Assembly: GCA_014529385.2 (NCBI GenBank)
Contig: CM043942.1
Location: 25,920,469 to 25,984,468, forward strand
Length of the DNA stretch: 64,000 nucleotides
Direction of reading: 5' to 3'
Source of the DNA: Adiantum capillus-veneris
Taxonomy: Eukaryota; Streptophyta; Polypodiopsida; Polypodiales; Pteridaceae
Shown here: piece by piece, positions 1 to 11,325 of the stretch
Layout: the number at the start of each line of letters is the position of its first letter
Position numbering within the stretch: position 1 is the first letter of the stretch
Translations under genes and position numbers: made by a program
The notes under the pieces: generated by a model
The model's database searches: none
What the model saw: only the letters and a program-made list of their open reading frames with translations
What the model was told of the DNA's origin: nothing

Positions 1-1038
1 ATGGGACGTTATTTACCACCTGCCTATAGGACCTTGAGAATGAATGAATTCTTTTCACTTCGGCAGCTGAATTCAACGGTCGAAGAATACTATGCAAAGT
101 TTGTCACTCTTCGGAGATATGCTCCTAAGATGACCTTGGAACAACAGGTGGCAAGGTTCTGTCAAGGACTAATCGATCCCTTGAACACTCGGCTGGAGGC
201 TCTCAGGCCGTCAACACTTCAGGATGCCTTGTTGAGGGCTAAACCTCTAGCTCTCGAAGTACAAAAGGCCAATCAGAATAGGAGGAATCATTGGGCAAAG
301 AGGGCAAGGAACACTGCTTGGGACAATAGACCAGCCAACCAAACCTATAACCAGCGCCCTATTGTGGCTACCACCACAACCATGGAGTTCCCTGATGTTC
401 GATGCTATGGTTGCGGCGAGCATGGACACTACAGATCAAATTGCCCCAGGAACATTCATGCAACCAACGCCAATGCCATACCCTTGAATACCCGTGGGCA
501 TGGCCAAGCTAATGGAAGAGGAGGATGCAGAAGAATGAACAGAGGGTGAGGGCGTGGAGCTACCGCCAGAGTGAATGCCGCAGTAGTTCAACCAACTGTG
601 GGTGACGAAGCAGTGGAGAGAGCAACCCTGCATGCTGCAATTGACAATCCCAATGGTTGCGAGCAATACGCAGTCATTCATACGCCAGGATCTCTCAGAG
701 GTGAACAAGTTAACTTTCTTATAGATTGTGGCAGTACTCTTTCATTTCTTTCACCCAGATGCATGAGGAAGCTTAAGCTAGATAAGTATCCGTCAAGCAA
801 GCTAGTTGTCGAGTTAGCAAACGGCAAGGAGGTAGTATCTCAACACTCAGCAGGCAAAATTGACTTTGATTTAGAGGGACACCCAATTTCGAACCCTACC
901 CTTAGGATTCTTTGATGGGATACTAGGGATGGACTGGCTAAAGCAAAATAGGGCCCACATACATTGTGCACAAGGGAATTTTACCTTTACAGATAACTTG
1001 GGTAATGAAGCCTTAATTCAGGGGGAAAATGGGAGACC
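1..1038 (+). pseudogene. Ty3/gypsy gag-protease remnant (G1), open at window start
   Basis: Frame 1 encodes the C-terminal part of a retrotransposon capsid region, then a zinc knuckle CX2CX4HX4C at codons 135-148 (Cys codon at 403), an Arg/Gly-rich linker, and after a TGA stop (547-549) a retropepsin domain. The protease signature has DCGS (Asp codon at 724) where DSGA or DTGS is usual. Near 905 the frame shifts; the end of the protease (ILGMDWL) continues in frame 2 from about 929. The match stops near 1038, where LINE copy L1 begins and the Ty3 frame never resumes. In the family, gag packages RNA and the protease cuts the polyprotein. The ATG at base 1 is probably internal because the left end is cut by the window. 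The lineage looks chromovirus-like, but without RT or integrase this is uncertain. Confidence 0.85.
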
Positions 1039-2738
1039 GGAATGCTCATTGCAAACGGTGTATCTTTATGGCAAGGCACCAATGACTTTACATATAGAAA
1101 GCACAATGGTAATAGTGTATCGACTATATGTTGTTTTCCGAAGCCACTCTAGAATGCATACAAAGATTTATACTTGGTGAATGGAATCCGGAATCGGATC
1201 ATAGGATGCTATGTATTGACCTCAAGTGTGGTAAAAGACCCAAGCATGTAGCCTCCAATCATGATATGAATCATTTGTACCTACGTCTAGACTTCAAACG
1301 TGCACTTATATATGTTGATATGGTGCACCAAATGTTAAACATGACAGAGCATCAAGAGAGCCCAAGATTAGAATGCAAGTGGAAAGTTTTCAAAGAAATA
1401 ATTTGCTCTTGTGCGAGTGAATTCTTTTCGGTGAAACACATGTCTTGCAAAAGAACTAAGAAGGGTAGCACCAAGAAGAAATGGTTTGACATGGAATGTA
1501 GTCAAGCTCGAAAACACTTACTAAGGTTGGATGCAAGCAAAGACAAGGAAAGTTACTTGCAACATTCACACACATACAAAGCACTTGTTCAAAAAAAGAG
1601 GAGAAGGTGAGAAGTCAAAAAACAACTTCTTTTAGTGCAAGAGAAAGCACATGCATGTGGCAAGTTTTGGTAAAATCTAAAAGGCAAGCGTGTTGAGAGC
1701 TTTGGTGACTTGACTCTTGAGGATATGTATACGCATTGCAAGAACCTCTATGAGCAACCCAATGTTGATAAGATGGAGTGTTGTAGCTCCCTTCCGTTTA
1801 TGCCTCCCTTCTTTACCATTGAAGATGTATGTTTACCTCTTTGACACATTGGTGACACCGGTGCTTCTTTATGGCGTGGAGGTGTGGGGTGGTAGCATCG
1901 GAAAGTCTACTTGGAAAGAGTTTCAGAATGTCCAAAAGCTTTTTCTCACCAACTTTTTCCAAGTCAAAACACAAACACCCTACATGCTCTTACTTCTTGA
2001 GTCCGGATCGCTTCCCATTGAGGTCTTGGGCATGCAAAGGGTCGTGGAGTATATGCTTAAGACACAACGTAGCTCTTTGTATCAACTAACTAGAATCGCA
2101 TATGAAGCAAGTCAAAAGGTCCAAAAGACATGCAAGAGAAAAATACTAAGTTCGGAGTGGATGCTTGACATCAAGAAATGGTTTGGAAGATGGAATGCAT
2201 GTCACTTGGTCAAGGATGCGTCGATCGACTCCCAAGTTAATGAGGCCTTCTTACAACGCCAATGTATCACGGCCTGGGAGAAATCCGGAGGTTCTCGCTT
2301 CAGTAATTACACCACACACATTGCCCCAAACTACAAATCTCTCTTCTTCTCCGAGCGCGGTAACTGAACCCATCCATATATCCTTGAGCACATCCCATTG
2401 AGTGCAAACCGCACCATTGCCTCCATTTGTCTTAGCTCCCATTCTCTACGTTGCGAGATAGGACATTGGGGCACTCGCGAGGCGTCTCATCAACTTTTCA
2501 CCTTATGCCCTCGTCAAGTGCGAGAAAGTGAGTACCACACACTACTTGAGTGCTCAGCTTTTGACCAAATTAGGTCCTCTTTTCCCCATATATTCAGCCA
2601 TGAGCTCTCCCTACATAGCTTCCTCTCCCAACCACGATGTGGACTCTCTAATGCAATGCTCATTTCAGCCATTTTTGAGCATCAAGAGTCACTTATGACC
2701 TCCATTCACACCATGTGACATGTTCATTTGGTCCCATA

Positions 2739-2752
2739 GGTCATATTTGACC
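2739..2752 (+). other. Conserved LINE 3' hairpin GGTCATATTTGACC
   Basis: A 5-bp perfect stem (GGTCA/TGACC) with a TATT loop lies about 20 bases before the (CT)n tail. The same element is at 7178-7191 (L2, one stem mismatch), 40932-40945 (L3), 51914-51927 (L4, one mismatch), 56836-56849 (L5, one mismatch), 59940-59953 (L6) and 60974-60987 (L7). It is followed in all copies by a TCC-GA-GGA-like mini-stem and GATAATA. In several LINE families the RT recognises such a 3' stem-loop; that role here is inference. Confidence 0.6.
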
Positions 2753-2765
2753 TCCGAGGACGATA

Positions 2766-2771
<6 letters not shown>

Positions 2772-2858
<87 letters not shown>
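2772..2858. repeat. (CT)n microsatellite, tail of L1
   Basis: An essentially pure CT dinucleotide run of about 87 bases directly follows the LINE 3' end. No poly(A) lies between them. Confidence 0.95.
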
Positions 2859-3765
<907 letters not shown>

Positions 3766-3790
3766 GACTCTCTCTCTCTCTCTCTCTCAA

Positions 3791-3865
<75 letters not shown>
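3766..3865. repeat. (CT)n tract abutting LINE copy L2
   Basis: A CT run of about 100 bases, interrupted once by CAATGA, passes straight into LINE ORF2 sequence (CTTCTTTATGGAG). The 5' truncation point of L2 therefore lies inside a microsatellite. Confidence 0.93.
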
Positions 3866-3868
<3 letters not shown>

Positions 3869-4330
3869 TTATGGAGTTGAGGTGTGGGGTGGAAGCATCC
3901 GGAAGTCTACTTGGAAAGAGTTTGAGAATGTCCAAAAGCGTTTCTCACCAACTTTCTCCAAGTCAAGACACAAACACCCTACATGTTCTTACTTCTTGAG
4001 TCCGGATCGCTTCCCATTAAGGTCTTGGGCATGCAAAGGGTTGTGGAGTACATGCGTAAGACACAACGTAGCCCTTTGCATCGACTTCCTAGAATCCCAT
4101 ATGAAGCAAGTCAAAAGGTTCAAAAGACATGCAAGAGCAACATACTAAGTTCTGGGTGGATGCTTGACATCAAGAAATGGTTTGGAAGATGGGATGCATG
4201 TCACTTGGTCAAGCATGCCTCAATCAACTCCCAGGTTAACGAGGCCTTCTTACAACGCCAATGTATCACGGCTTGTGAGAAATCTGGAGGTTCTGGATTT
4301 AGTCATTACACCACACATTGCCCCAAACTA
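3866..4330 (+). mobile_element. LINE copy L2, left part (RT C-terminal region)
   Basis: This is a LINE fragment beginning in the sequence for LLYGVEVWGGS, just after the RT core, and running to the CCCCAAACTA motif. It is frameshifted near 3930-3990 (the translation changes frame between the VQKRF and MLLLLESGSL motifs). It is cut at 4330 by an unrelated insertion and resumes at 6770 (CACTACAAATCTCTC), with ACTA repeated on both sides. It aligns with 59069-59537 of L6 and 1868-2330 of L1. Confidence 0.88.
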
Positions 4331-4505
4331 CTGAGGCGGTCCGGGGCGGGCAACAAGAAGAGTAGCCTCTAAGCACCCTTGTAGGCTCCCGTGCTGCTCA
4401 ATTGGGTTGGGGTTGGAAAAAACAACAAACACACACACAAACCCGCAACCTAACCCTACACAAATTTGGGGCACCACCTAGTTTTGGATGCGAACTAGGA
4501 CGCGT

Positions 4506-4601
<96 letters not shown>

Positions 4602-6769
4602 TGCTCGGGCTTCTTTGAAATGTATCGACAGTGATCAAGCAAACACAATTATATGTGTAAGAAAGAGAGAGAAAGTGGGAGGGGATGCTTGTTGCATTAA
4701 TACCTTCTTACAAATCTGTCACGACCAATCAAAGTGAGATTAGTATTTGTTCAACATAGCTTGAGTAAATTACACCACAACACATCACAAGAAAAGCCAC
4801 CCCAATCACTATCTTAAGGCCAGGGGAGTCAGGAGAAATGATAGATTTCCTACTCTCAATTGAATGATCACTCTCTCTCTTACAATGGCATAGATTTCCC
4901 TTGATAATCACCCCTATTACAACACATGCACATGCATAAGACAATGAGCTTTCACTCAAGAGCTTCTTCTAGAGAGGTTGAGCTTGGCTTCTCAAGTTAT
5001 AGCATAGTGCTCTTTCTTATGACTCTCCCCTTTTTGTGCTAGCTACACCCTCCTTTTATAGCAATTTTGAAGGCTAGGAATACTCCTCTAACCATGGTTG
5101 GGTTAGATTTTCAGCACTTATCTAATTTCTTTTTCTTGGAATTATCAAGAAGTTGGTGTGGATAGATGAAGAAGAGAGAGAGGAGAGAAGTGGAGGTGAT
5201 AGGACTTTTCATAGTAGGTTAGTGTTAAGTAAATTAGTAGAGTTAGTATTTTTATTGATTTACAAATGGAATTGGATATTTACAATAGGAGTATCCAAGT
5301 AGGATACAAATAAGGAAGAAAAAACTCTTAATAGGTAAGATTTCTTACAATGTTGATGCTCCAAGTGTCCTGAGTAGAGTCAATTTTGACGCTTGTTGAC
5401 GGTCCACTAGCTTTGACGGTACGTTTTTTCTCCACTCCTGACCTTCCTTGGGAGCCAAGGTGAGTGAATCACCATGATGCTGTCCTTCAAGTGAAGAGGC
5501 TGAATTTTGTGGTTTTCTTGATAGATATGGGTAATATGGAAGAGGAAAAATGAGACTAGGTGGTCAATTTTGGAATGGAAGTGTGTGTAGGAGACATGAG
5601 TTCACCATGGTTTCTCTTATTCTTCAAGGTTGAGAAGAAGGTGAGTAGGGTGCAGAGAGGAGTGGTGAGAGAGGTAGGGATGATGAGTGGAGAAGTGTGT
5701 GTGAAAGAGGAAAATGATAAAGTGGAAGAGGGGGTGTGGCTACATAGCATGGGCAAATTGGGGTCCACCAATAAAATCATAGCTCACAGCTCATATCTCA
5801 AAAATATATGAATAAATTTGAGGTAAAATTTCAGCTCACGAGCTACAACTTTTGTTTGTATCACCTTTCAAATTCGGGGAGCATGTGATCTTTAAAAATT
5901 TAGCAAAACCGACTATTTTTTCCACTGCACAAAGTCCTTGTGAGGTCCTTCTTTGGATGATTCTTTTGAATACCTCCAAGAGTGAGCTCCCCATGGTGCA
6001 TGCATGCATGCCACATACCCTTGACCTTATTTGGTGGGTCTATCATTGAAGATATTGTTGAGATCATGATATAAGTGAATAGTACAACTAAGAAAATCAA
6101 ATATTGAGGGGTCTAAAAAATATGTATATGTCAAATATAAATAATATAGGTGGAAAAAATATAAAGGGGTCAAAATAAATCTCTCTCATTATAAGTCTAC
6201 CATAAAAAGATGAATATTTTTGGTGGTCTAATTTATGAGAGTAATAGAGAATAGATGTAGGAAGGAAAAAATCACAATAGTGAAAAAATATACACATAAA
6301 TAGAACTAGTTTTTTTGGATTTTTGTTGGGATGGAGTTACACCAAAAATAAGAGAAGCTTGAATGAAATTATTTTTATATGGAATAAAGAGTATGCAAAA
6401 TGGTAAGAAAAAATATGGTAATGGTGAGTCAATGTACATAGCATAAATAACACACCATAGGTAGAAATATTTAAATAAATACCAAAATAATTATGAAAAA
6501 TCCTTATATTTAGGCCCTATATACAATGAAATATTTACACACAAAGAGGCCATAATATACCTTTTTTTTAATTTTTTAAAAAAAAATTGTTGGGTCAACT
6601 AGCCCAGTGACTAGCTAATTGAAGGTTTTTTGAGAAAATATGGAGAAAGTCTCCTAACTCACACACGCCTATGTACAGTGAAATGGTAGGCATAACCAAA
6701 ATGTTTGAGTGATTTGATAGGGTGAGGTAGCTTACTATGGCAATTATGGAAAGCCGAAAAACAGCTATC
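4331..6769. mobile_element. 2.4-kb non-coding insertion in L2, flanked by ACTA
   Basis: LINE copy L2 is interrupted exactly here; ACTA at 4327-4330 recurs at 6770-6773 and fits a 4-bp target duplication. The left end begins CTGAGGCGGTCCGGGGCG and the right end is CGAAAAACAGCTATC; they are not inverted repeats. The insert holds a (GA)n run, an AT-rich stretch (6050-6580) and no believable protein. On the minus strand CTATAAAAGGAG (around 5050-5062) looks like a TATA box, so part may be an LTR-like or promoter region in reverse. Class unknown: possibly a non-autonomous element, or several nested pieces. Short ORFs here, for example 5560-5811, have no recognisable domain. Confidence 0.6.
4509..4599. 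repeat. (GA)n microsatellite
   Basis: A GA run of about 90 bases inside the L2 insertion. On this strand it is GA, opposite to the CT runs attached to the LINE copies. Confidence 0.95.
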
Positions 6770-7204
6770 ACTACAAATCTCTCTTCTTCTTTGAACGAGG
6801 TAATCGAACCCATCTCTACATCCTTGAGCCCATCCCATTGAGTGCGATCCACACCATTGCCTCCATTCGTCTTAGCTCCCATTCTCTATGATGTGAGACA
6901 GAACGTTGCGGCACTGACGAGGAGTGTCATCGACTTTGCACCTTATACCCTCATCAAGTGCGAGAGAGTGAGTACCACACACTACTTGAGTGCTCAGCTT
7001 TTGACCAAATTAGGTCCTCTTTTCCCCATATATTCAGCCATAGCTCTCCCTACATACCTTCCTCTCCCAACCATGATGTGGACTCTCTATTGCGATGCTC
7101 ATTTCAACCATTTTTGAGACTCAAGAGTTACTTATGACTTGCACTCACACCACGTGACATGTTCATTTGGTCCCATATGTCATATTTGACCTCCAAGGAC
7201 GATA

Positions 7205-7290
<86 letters not shown>
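6770..7290 (+). mobile_element. LINE copy L2, right part and (CT)n tail
   Basis: LINE sequence resumes here with the last part of ORF2 (ERGNRTHLYILEPIPLS-like residues, then the C-terminal zinc motif near 6940-7000). It ends with the 3' hairpin (7178-7191), GACGATAATAGAA and (CT)n at 7212-7290. Frames are broken; the zinc region reads in a different frame from the preceding peptide. With the left part, this copy has (CT)n at both ends. Confidence 0.87.
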
Positions 7291-7292
<2 letters not shown>

Positions 7293-7359
7293 CGTGCGCG
7301 CGCGCGCCGGAAGAAGGAAATGTGGATATGTGTTAGGAGGAGGGAGCTCCCTTTATTCT

Positions 7360-7397
<38 letters not shown>

Positions 7398-7467
7398 TGA
7401 TGTATATATATATATATATTGATGTATGTTGAGACACTCTTTTCTCGAACATTGGGACCTCTCTCTC

Positions 7468-7524
<57 letters not shown>

Positions 7525-7734
7525 ACTCTTCGGGAAAACTGTGTCTCAATTCATCCTTGAGCCAGTTCAAAATTTGAATTAGCCGGTTGTGTGGAGGGAA
7601 AAGGAGAGAACTTCGCTTAAAATATTTTGAAATCAGTATAAATTTGCAAGGTTTATCGTTTAATTACGTCCCTCCCTCCCTCCTTCTTTGCCCCCCCCCC
7701 CCCTCTCTTTCTCTCTCTCACTCACTCACAACCA
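7291..7734. repeat. Repeat block F, (TA)n, (CT)n and partial block B
   Basis: A GC-alternating run leads into block F (CCGGAAGAAGGAAATGT to CTTTATTCTTAG, about 7306-7362), which recurs at 62999-63064. Then come (TA)n runs (about 7374-7420), (CT)n (7459-7519), a partial block B (7521-7655), poly-C at 7691-7702 and a short CT/CACT run. The stretch leads directly into the ORF1 leader of L3. I see no coding sequence. Confidence 0.7.
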
Positions 7735-7953
7735 ATTTTTGACCTAGTAGACACCAGTTCACTCTTTTGATCATAACTTCTTCATTTGAACCCTGATTTA
7801 GGTGATCTATAGCCTCAATCGAAGAGCACGAAGCCCTCTACGCATTGATGTAAAGACAGAATTTTTTTGAGCAATGGAAGGCTTTTCTGTAATAGCATCT
7901 CAAAACTGAAAAAATTATCAAAACTTTACGTTTTTGTTGCCGACTTGAAGGCA

Positions 7954-8912
7954 ATGTCAGACAAAACTCGCAAGGGTGGAAAATCCACACTCGCCATGGA
8001 GAATGATGCAAAATCTCCAAGGAATTTGGATGCTAATCCAAGCACGTCGTCTACAACAACGGAATCAATGATCATGGCTTACTTGATCTCATTACAAGAA
8101 ACCGTCACCAAGCAAGGTGAAGAGTTGCGCTCACTTGCAATGGAGAATGGTACTTTAAGAGTTCTTGTTGTGCAGAATGAGCACTTCAAGAAGGTTCTTG
8201 AAATGCAAACAACACGCTTGGTGCATCTTGAGAATGAAGTTCAAGAATGTAAGTGCTCTCTTGTGGACATGAATGTAAGCGCTCTCTTGTGGACATGAAT
8301 GTATTGAAAGAGCGCTTGAGCAAAGTTGAGAGTGATCATGTATTGAAAGAGAAAACAATAGATACAATACGACATGATGTATGTGAGATGAGAACTGCAT
8401 TCAAATCATGGGCTAATAAATGTAAGGATAATGTGGTTTCTACATCTCCTATCACGCAAGCCATTGTCCAAGCAAAGTATGTAGAGAATGTAAACACTCA
8501 AGAATTGCAAGAACGGAAAAAACGCTCAAAGAACAACGTCATTCGTGGAATCAAGGAGGAAAGCATGGAAACACCCCAATCTCTTGCGGTTGCTAATGAA
8601 GAGTTTTTTGCTACACACTTCGGCATGTATAGAATCATGGCTTATGGTGCACATCGAGTTGGAAAACAAGGAATCCCTCGCTCAGGAGAAAGACCTATTG
8701 TATGTACCATGGCTGATGAGGTAAAGAGAAAGATCATCCTTGACAATAGTTGGATCTACCTCAAAGGAACGGGTTGTAATGTATATGAGGATCGCACTCT
8801 TATGCAACAAAATGTACGTCGCAAAGCATATGAGGAAAGAACCAAGAAGGTCAAGGTGTCATCTCAAGAAGAAAAGTCACTTGATGAGGATGCAAGTCCA
8901 CCCAACAAATAG
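7954..8912 (+). pseudogene. LINE ORF1 protein (L3), frameshifted by a 26-bp duplication
   Basis: This encodes an L1-type ORF1 protein: a basic Ser/Thr-rich N terminus, a heptad-like coiled coil (SLQETVTK... LEMQTTRLVHLENEV), then an RNA-binding domain beginning RSKNNVIRGIKEE with GAHRVGKQG, and a basic C-terminal domain. Such proteins trimerise, bind the LINE RNA and form the RNP. The ATG at 7954 matches the start of intact ORF1 in L4 (42017). Bases 8249-8274 are repeated almost exactly at 8275-8300; this 26-bp tandem duplication moves the frame from 1 to 3. The rest is open to the TAG at 8910-8912. Confidence 0.85.
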
Positions 8913-8918
8913 GGACAC

Positions 8919-10238
8919 ATGATCTCTGAGACCAACTCACGCTTGCGAATAAGCTTTTGAAATTGTAACGGCTATCCATGGAATGCGGGAATTGGCATTG
9001 ATGAGCTTACCAATGACTCCAATGTGATACTTCTTGTCGAAACATGGGAGGATGATGCGCAACGAATCATTGGATTTGACAAATATGATGTGCATTCTTT
9101 GATGTGGACCAAAAATGCAAAGCAACGTAGAGTCCAAGGAGGTGTAGCATGTATGATCAAAAAGGGTTTGAAATATGTTTCCATTGTCAAAGAAGACAAG
9201 TATAAACGTTACTTATGCATGAAAATCAACCCACCCAATGGTCAAGTCATGTTTGTGGTTGGTTGCTGCATTCCTCACTATGACTCCAACTTTTATGCTG
9301 GCTTGGATATGAATAGAGATCAGCCCTTTGTTGAACTAGATGAAGAAATTTCTCATTACAAGGACCAAGGTGAAGTCATTGTCTTTGAAGACATGAATGC
9401 TCGCACAAATACGTTACAACACGACACACAACAAGTTGACATGCCGCATGTTTCAAGAAGAATGGATGACTCATACATGTATAATTGAAGTTCTAATGAT
9501 GCAAAAGAATTGGATCACTATGGAAAGTCACTTCTATATATGTGCAATAGTACCGGAATGCTCATTGCAAACGGTGTATCTTTATGGCAAGGCACCAATC
9601 ACTTTACATATAGAAAGCACAATGGTAATAGTGTATCGAGTATATGTTGTTTTCCGAAGCCACTCTAGAATGCATACAACGATTTATACTTGGTGAATGA
9701 AATCCGGAATCGGATCATAGGATGCTATGTATTGACCTCAAGTGTGGTAAAAGACCCGAGCATGTAGCCTCCAATCATGATATGAATCATTTGTACCTAC
9801 GTCTAGACTTCAAACATGTACTTATATATGTTGATATGGTGGACCAAATGTTAAACATGACAGAGCATCAAGAAAGCCCAAGATTAGAATGCAAGTGGAA
9901 AGTTTTCAAAGAAATAATTTTCTCTTGTGCGAGTGAATTCTTTTCGGTGAAACACATGTCTTGCAAAAGATCTAAGAAGGGTAGCACCAAGAATAAATGG
10001 TTTGACATGGAATGTAGTCAAGCTCGAAAACACTTACTAAGGTTGGATGCAAGCAAAGACAAGGAAAGTTACTTGGAACATTCACACACATACAAAGCAC
10101 TTGTTCAAAAAAAGAGGAGAAGGTGAGAAGTCAAAAAACAACTTCTTTTAGTGCAAGAGAAAGCACATGCATGTGGCAAGTTTTGGAAAAATCTAAAAGG
10201 CAAGGGTGTTGACAGCTTTGGTGACTTGAATCTTGAGG
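8919..10238 (+). pseudogene. LINE ORF2 endonuclease region (L3, first part)
   Basis: This is the apurinic-endonuclease-like N terminus of the LINE polyprotein, which nicks target DNA for primed reverse transcription. Visible are NCNGYPWNAG, ILLVETWED (catalytic Glu position), GGVACMIKKG and VIVFEDMNART, where GD of the usual GDxN motif reads ED. ATG 8919-8921 is in the ORF1 frame, 6 bases after its TAG. TGA stops occur near 8958 (in place of Trp before NCNG) and at 9486-9488. The frame then shifts, and the linker up to QKKRRR reads from 9722 to the TGA at 10124. G2 cuts the gene at 10243; the RT half is at 39477-40864. Confidence 0.85.
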
Positions 10239-10243
10239 ATATG

Positions 10244-11129
10244 TGTTTGGTGGATACGAGCGAGCAGGCGTATGCACACGAAACCCGGCGGATACTCTAT
10301 TTTTTCGTAAAAACCCTGTAATTCTGCCTAAATTGAGTTGTAATCAAAAGAAGATTAGACCATATTCTCTTTATGTTCTCTGAGTCTACCCCTTGTATGA
10401 GGTTGGTTGGCCATGGGAAAGCCCCCTAACTTTTAACGTCAAAACCCTTAGTTTTGAAAGAATAATCATCATTAGCTTGGAGAACAAAGCGTACGCTGCA
10501 AAAGCTTCTTGTGACTACAATTTGTAATCATCATTTCTTCTGAACTGGTAATCACAATTCTGTTCCGAATAGTACATTGTGTTCCTTGTCTCTTGCTCTT
10601 CAATCTAAGTGCAATCATTTCCAACTCTGTTGTGGTTCGCGACGAGTTGTTTGTGAGATAAATGCATTGATTTGGGAGTTAAAATGGTTGGTTTTTGATG
10701 TTTTGACCTTGGATAAGTGTTTCTATGCTTAAGAAGGATCTTTCCAAGTACTTCTGTTTCTGTTTTGTGCACATTTTTTGTGATGGATTGTGATTTATGT
10801 ACCTTCCCCGATAGTGACAGAACTTGGTAGGATTGAGCCCATAAGCGTTGTGATACCTCTCCTTAAGTTTCGTGACATTCCGGATTCGTTTGGATACCGA
10901 AACGGCGTGATTGTGTTGATTGTTGAGAATGGACGCATACTGATTGTCTAACTAGGAAGTGGTTGATTTCCTTTTGTTGTAAGAACGAGTAGTCCTTGAG
11001 TTCACTTTGGTGAGATTGACACTCTCATTAAGTCTCCGTGTCCCACCCCGAGTCGCTTCCTTGCATATTGACATTATGTTAGTACAAAAGAGCTATGTTG
11101 CAGACGCCCGTCGCGGCGATGCGCTAACA
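10244..11129 (+). repeat. 5' LTR of G2
   Basis: Begins TGTTTGGTGGATACGAGCG and ends GCGCTAACA. It is the same length as the 3' LTR at 38586 and collinear with it, with scattered substitutions, many of them transitions. Confidence 0.95.
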
Positions 11130-11130
11130 T

Positions 11131-11148
11131 TGGCGTCATTGCCAGGGA
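11131..11148 (+). other. Primer binding site of G2 (tRNA-Asp type)
   Basis: TGGCGTCATTGCCAGGGA starts one base after the LTR. It matches 15 of 18 positions of the complement of the plant tRNA-Asp 3' end as I recall it (TGGCGCCGTTGCCGGGGA). The three differences are transitions, two of them at CpG sites, as expected from decay of methylated DNA. Confidence 0.75.
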
Positions 11149-11325
11149 AATCGATCTTTAGGTGGTGAGTGACTCAGTGTACAAAAAAAACAAAAAACAA
11201 AAAGAGAAATCTCCCTTCAAGCTTTTGATACCCATTCCGTTTACTCATAGACAGTGAAGCAGCTAGACGTAGGTTTAGTGCTTACTAGCGACTGGAGTCC
11301 AAGACTAGCCAGTGCTATTCCTTAA

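Larger units (their letters stand above)
1039..2858 (+). mobile_element. LINE copy L1, 5'-truncated and internally deleted
   Basis: The copy starts inside the endonuclease part of ORF2, joined to the G1 protease. It runs through SDHR-like endonuclease residues and the linker to about 1828, then jumps to the end of the RT region (compare 59047 in L6), so the RT core is deleted. The C-terminal part (1829-2718) includes the zinc motif CTLC...H-x4-C seen as CPRQVRESEYHTLLEC. In-frame stops are TGA 1608-1610, a TAA near 1671 and TGA 2365-2367; the last is a CGA-to-TGA change compared with L3. The 3' end is the family hairpin (2739-2752), GATAATAGAA and (CT)n at 2772-2858. No target duplication is visible. 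It belongs to the L3/L6 subfamily. Confidence 0.88.
7735..10243 (+). mobile_element. LINE copy L3, left part, split by giant Ty3 element G2
   Basis: L3 begins with leader block D (TTTTGACCTAGTAGACA, also at 41803 before L4 ORF1), then ORF1 and the first part of ORF2. At 10239-10243 the ATATG of the LINE is followed by the G2 LTR; the LINE resumes at 39472 with the same ATATG. The part after G2 runs to the (CT)n tail at 41076, so the two pieces are one insertion. Confidence 0.93.

Noticed and set aside
1815-1840. Intron-like (spliced) loss in LINE L1
   Set aside because: The junction keeps extra bases that do not fit GT-AG removal when compared with L3 and L6; a plain deletion fits better.
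4440-4475. Telomere-like repeats (AACCTAACCC)
   Set aside because: Only one or two degenerate units, no array.
5560-5811. Possible small gene in the L2 insertion (83 aa, and 74 aa on the other strand)
   Set aside because: No recognisable domain, overlapping ORFs on both strands, AT-rich context; chance is more likely.
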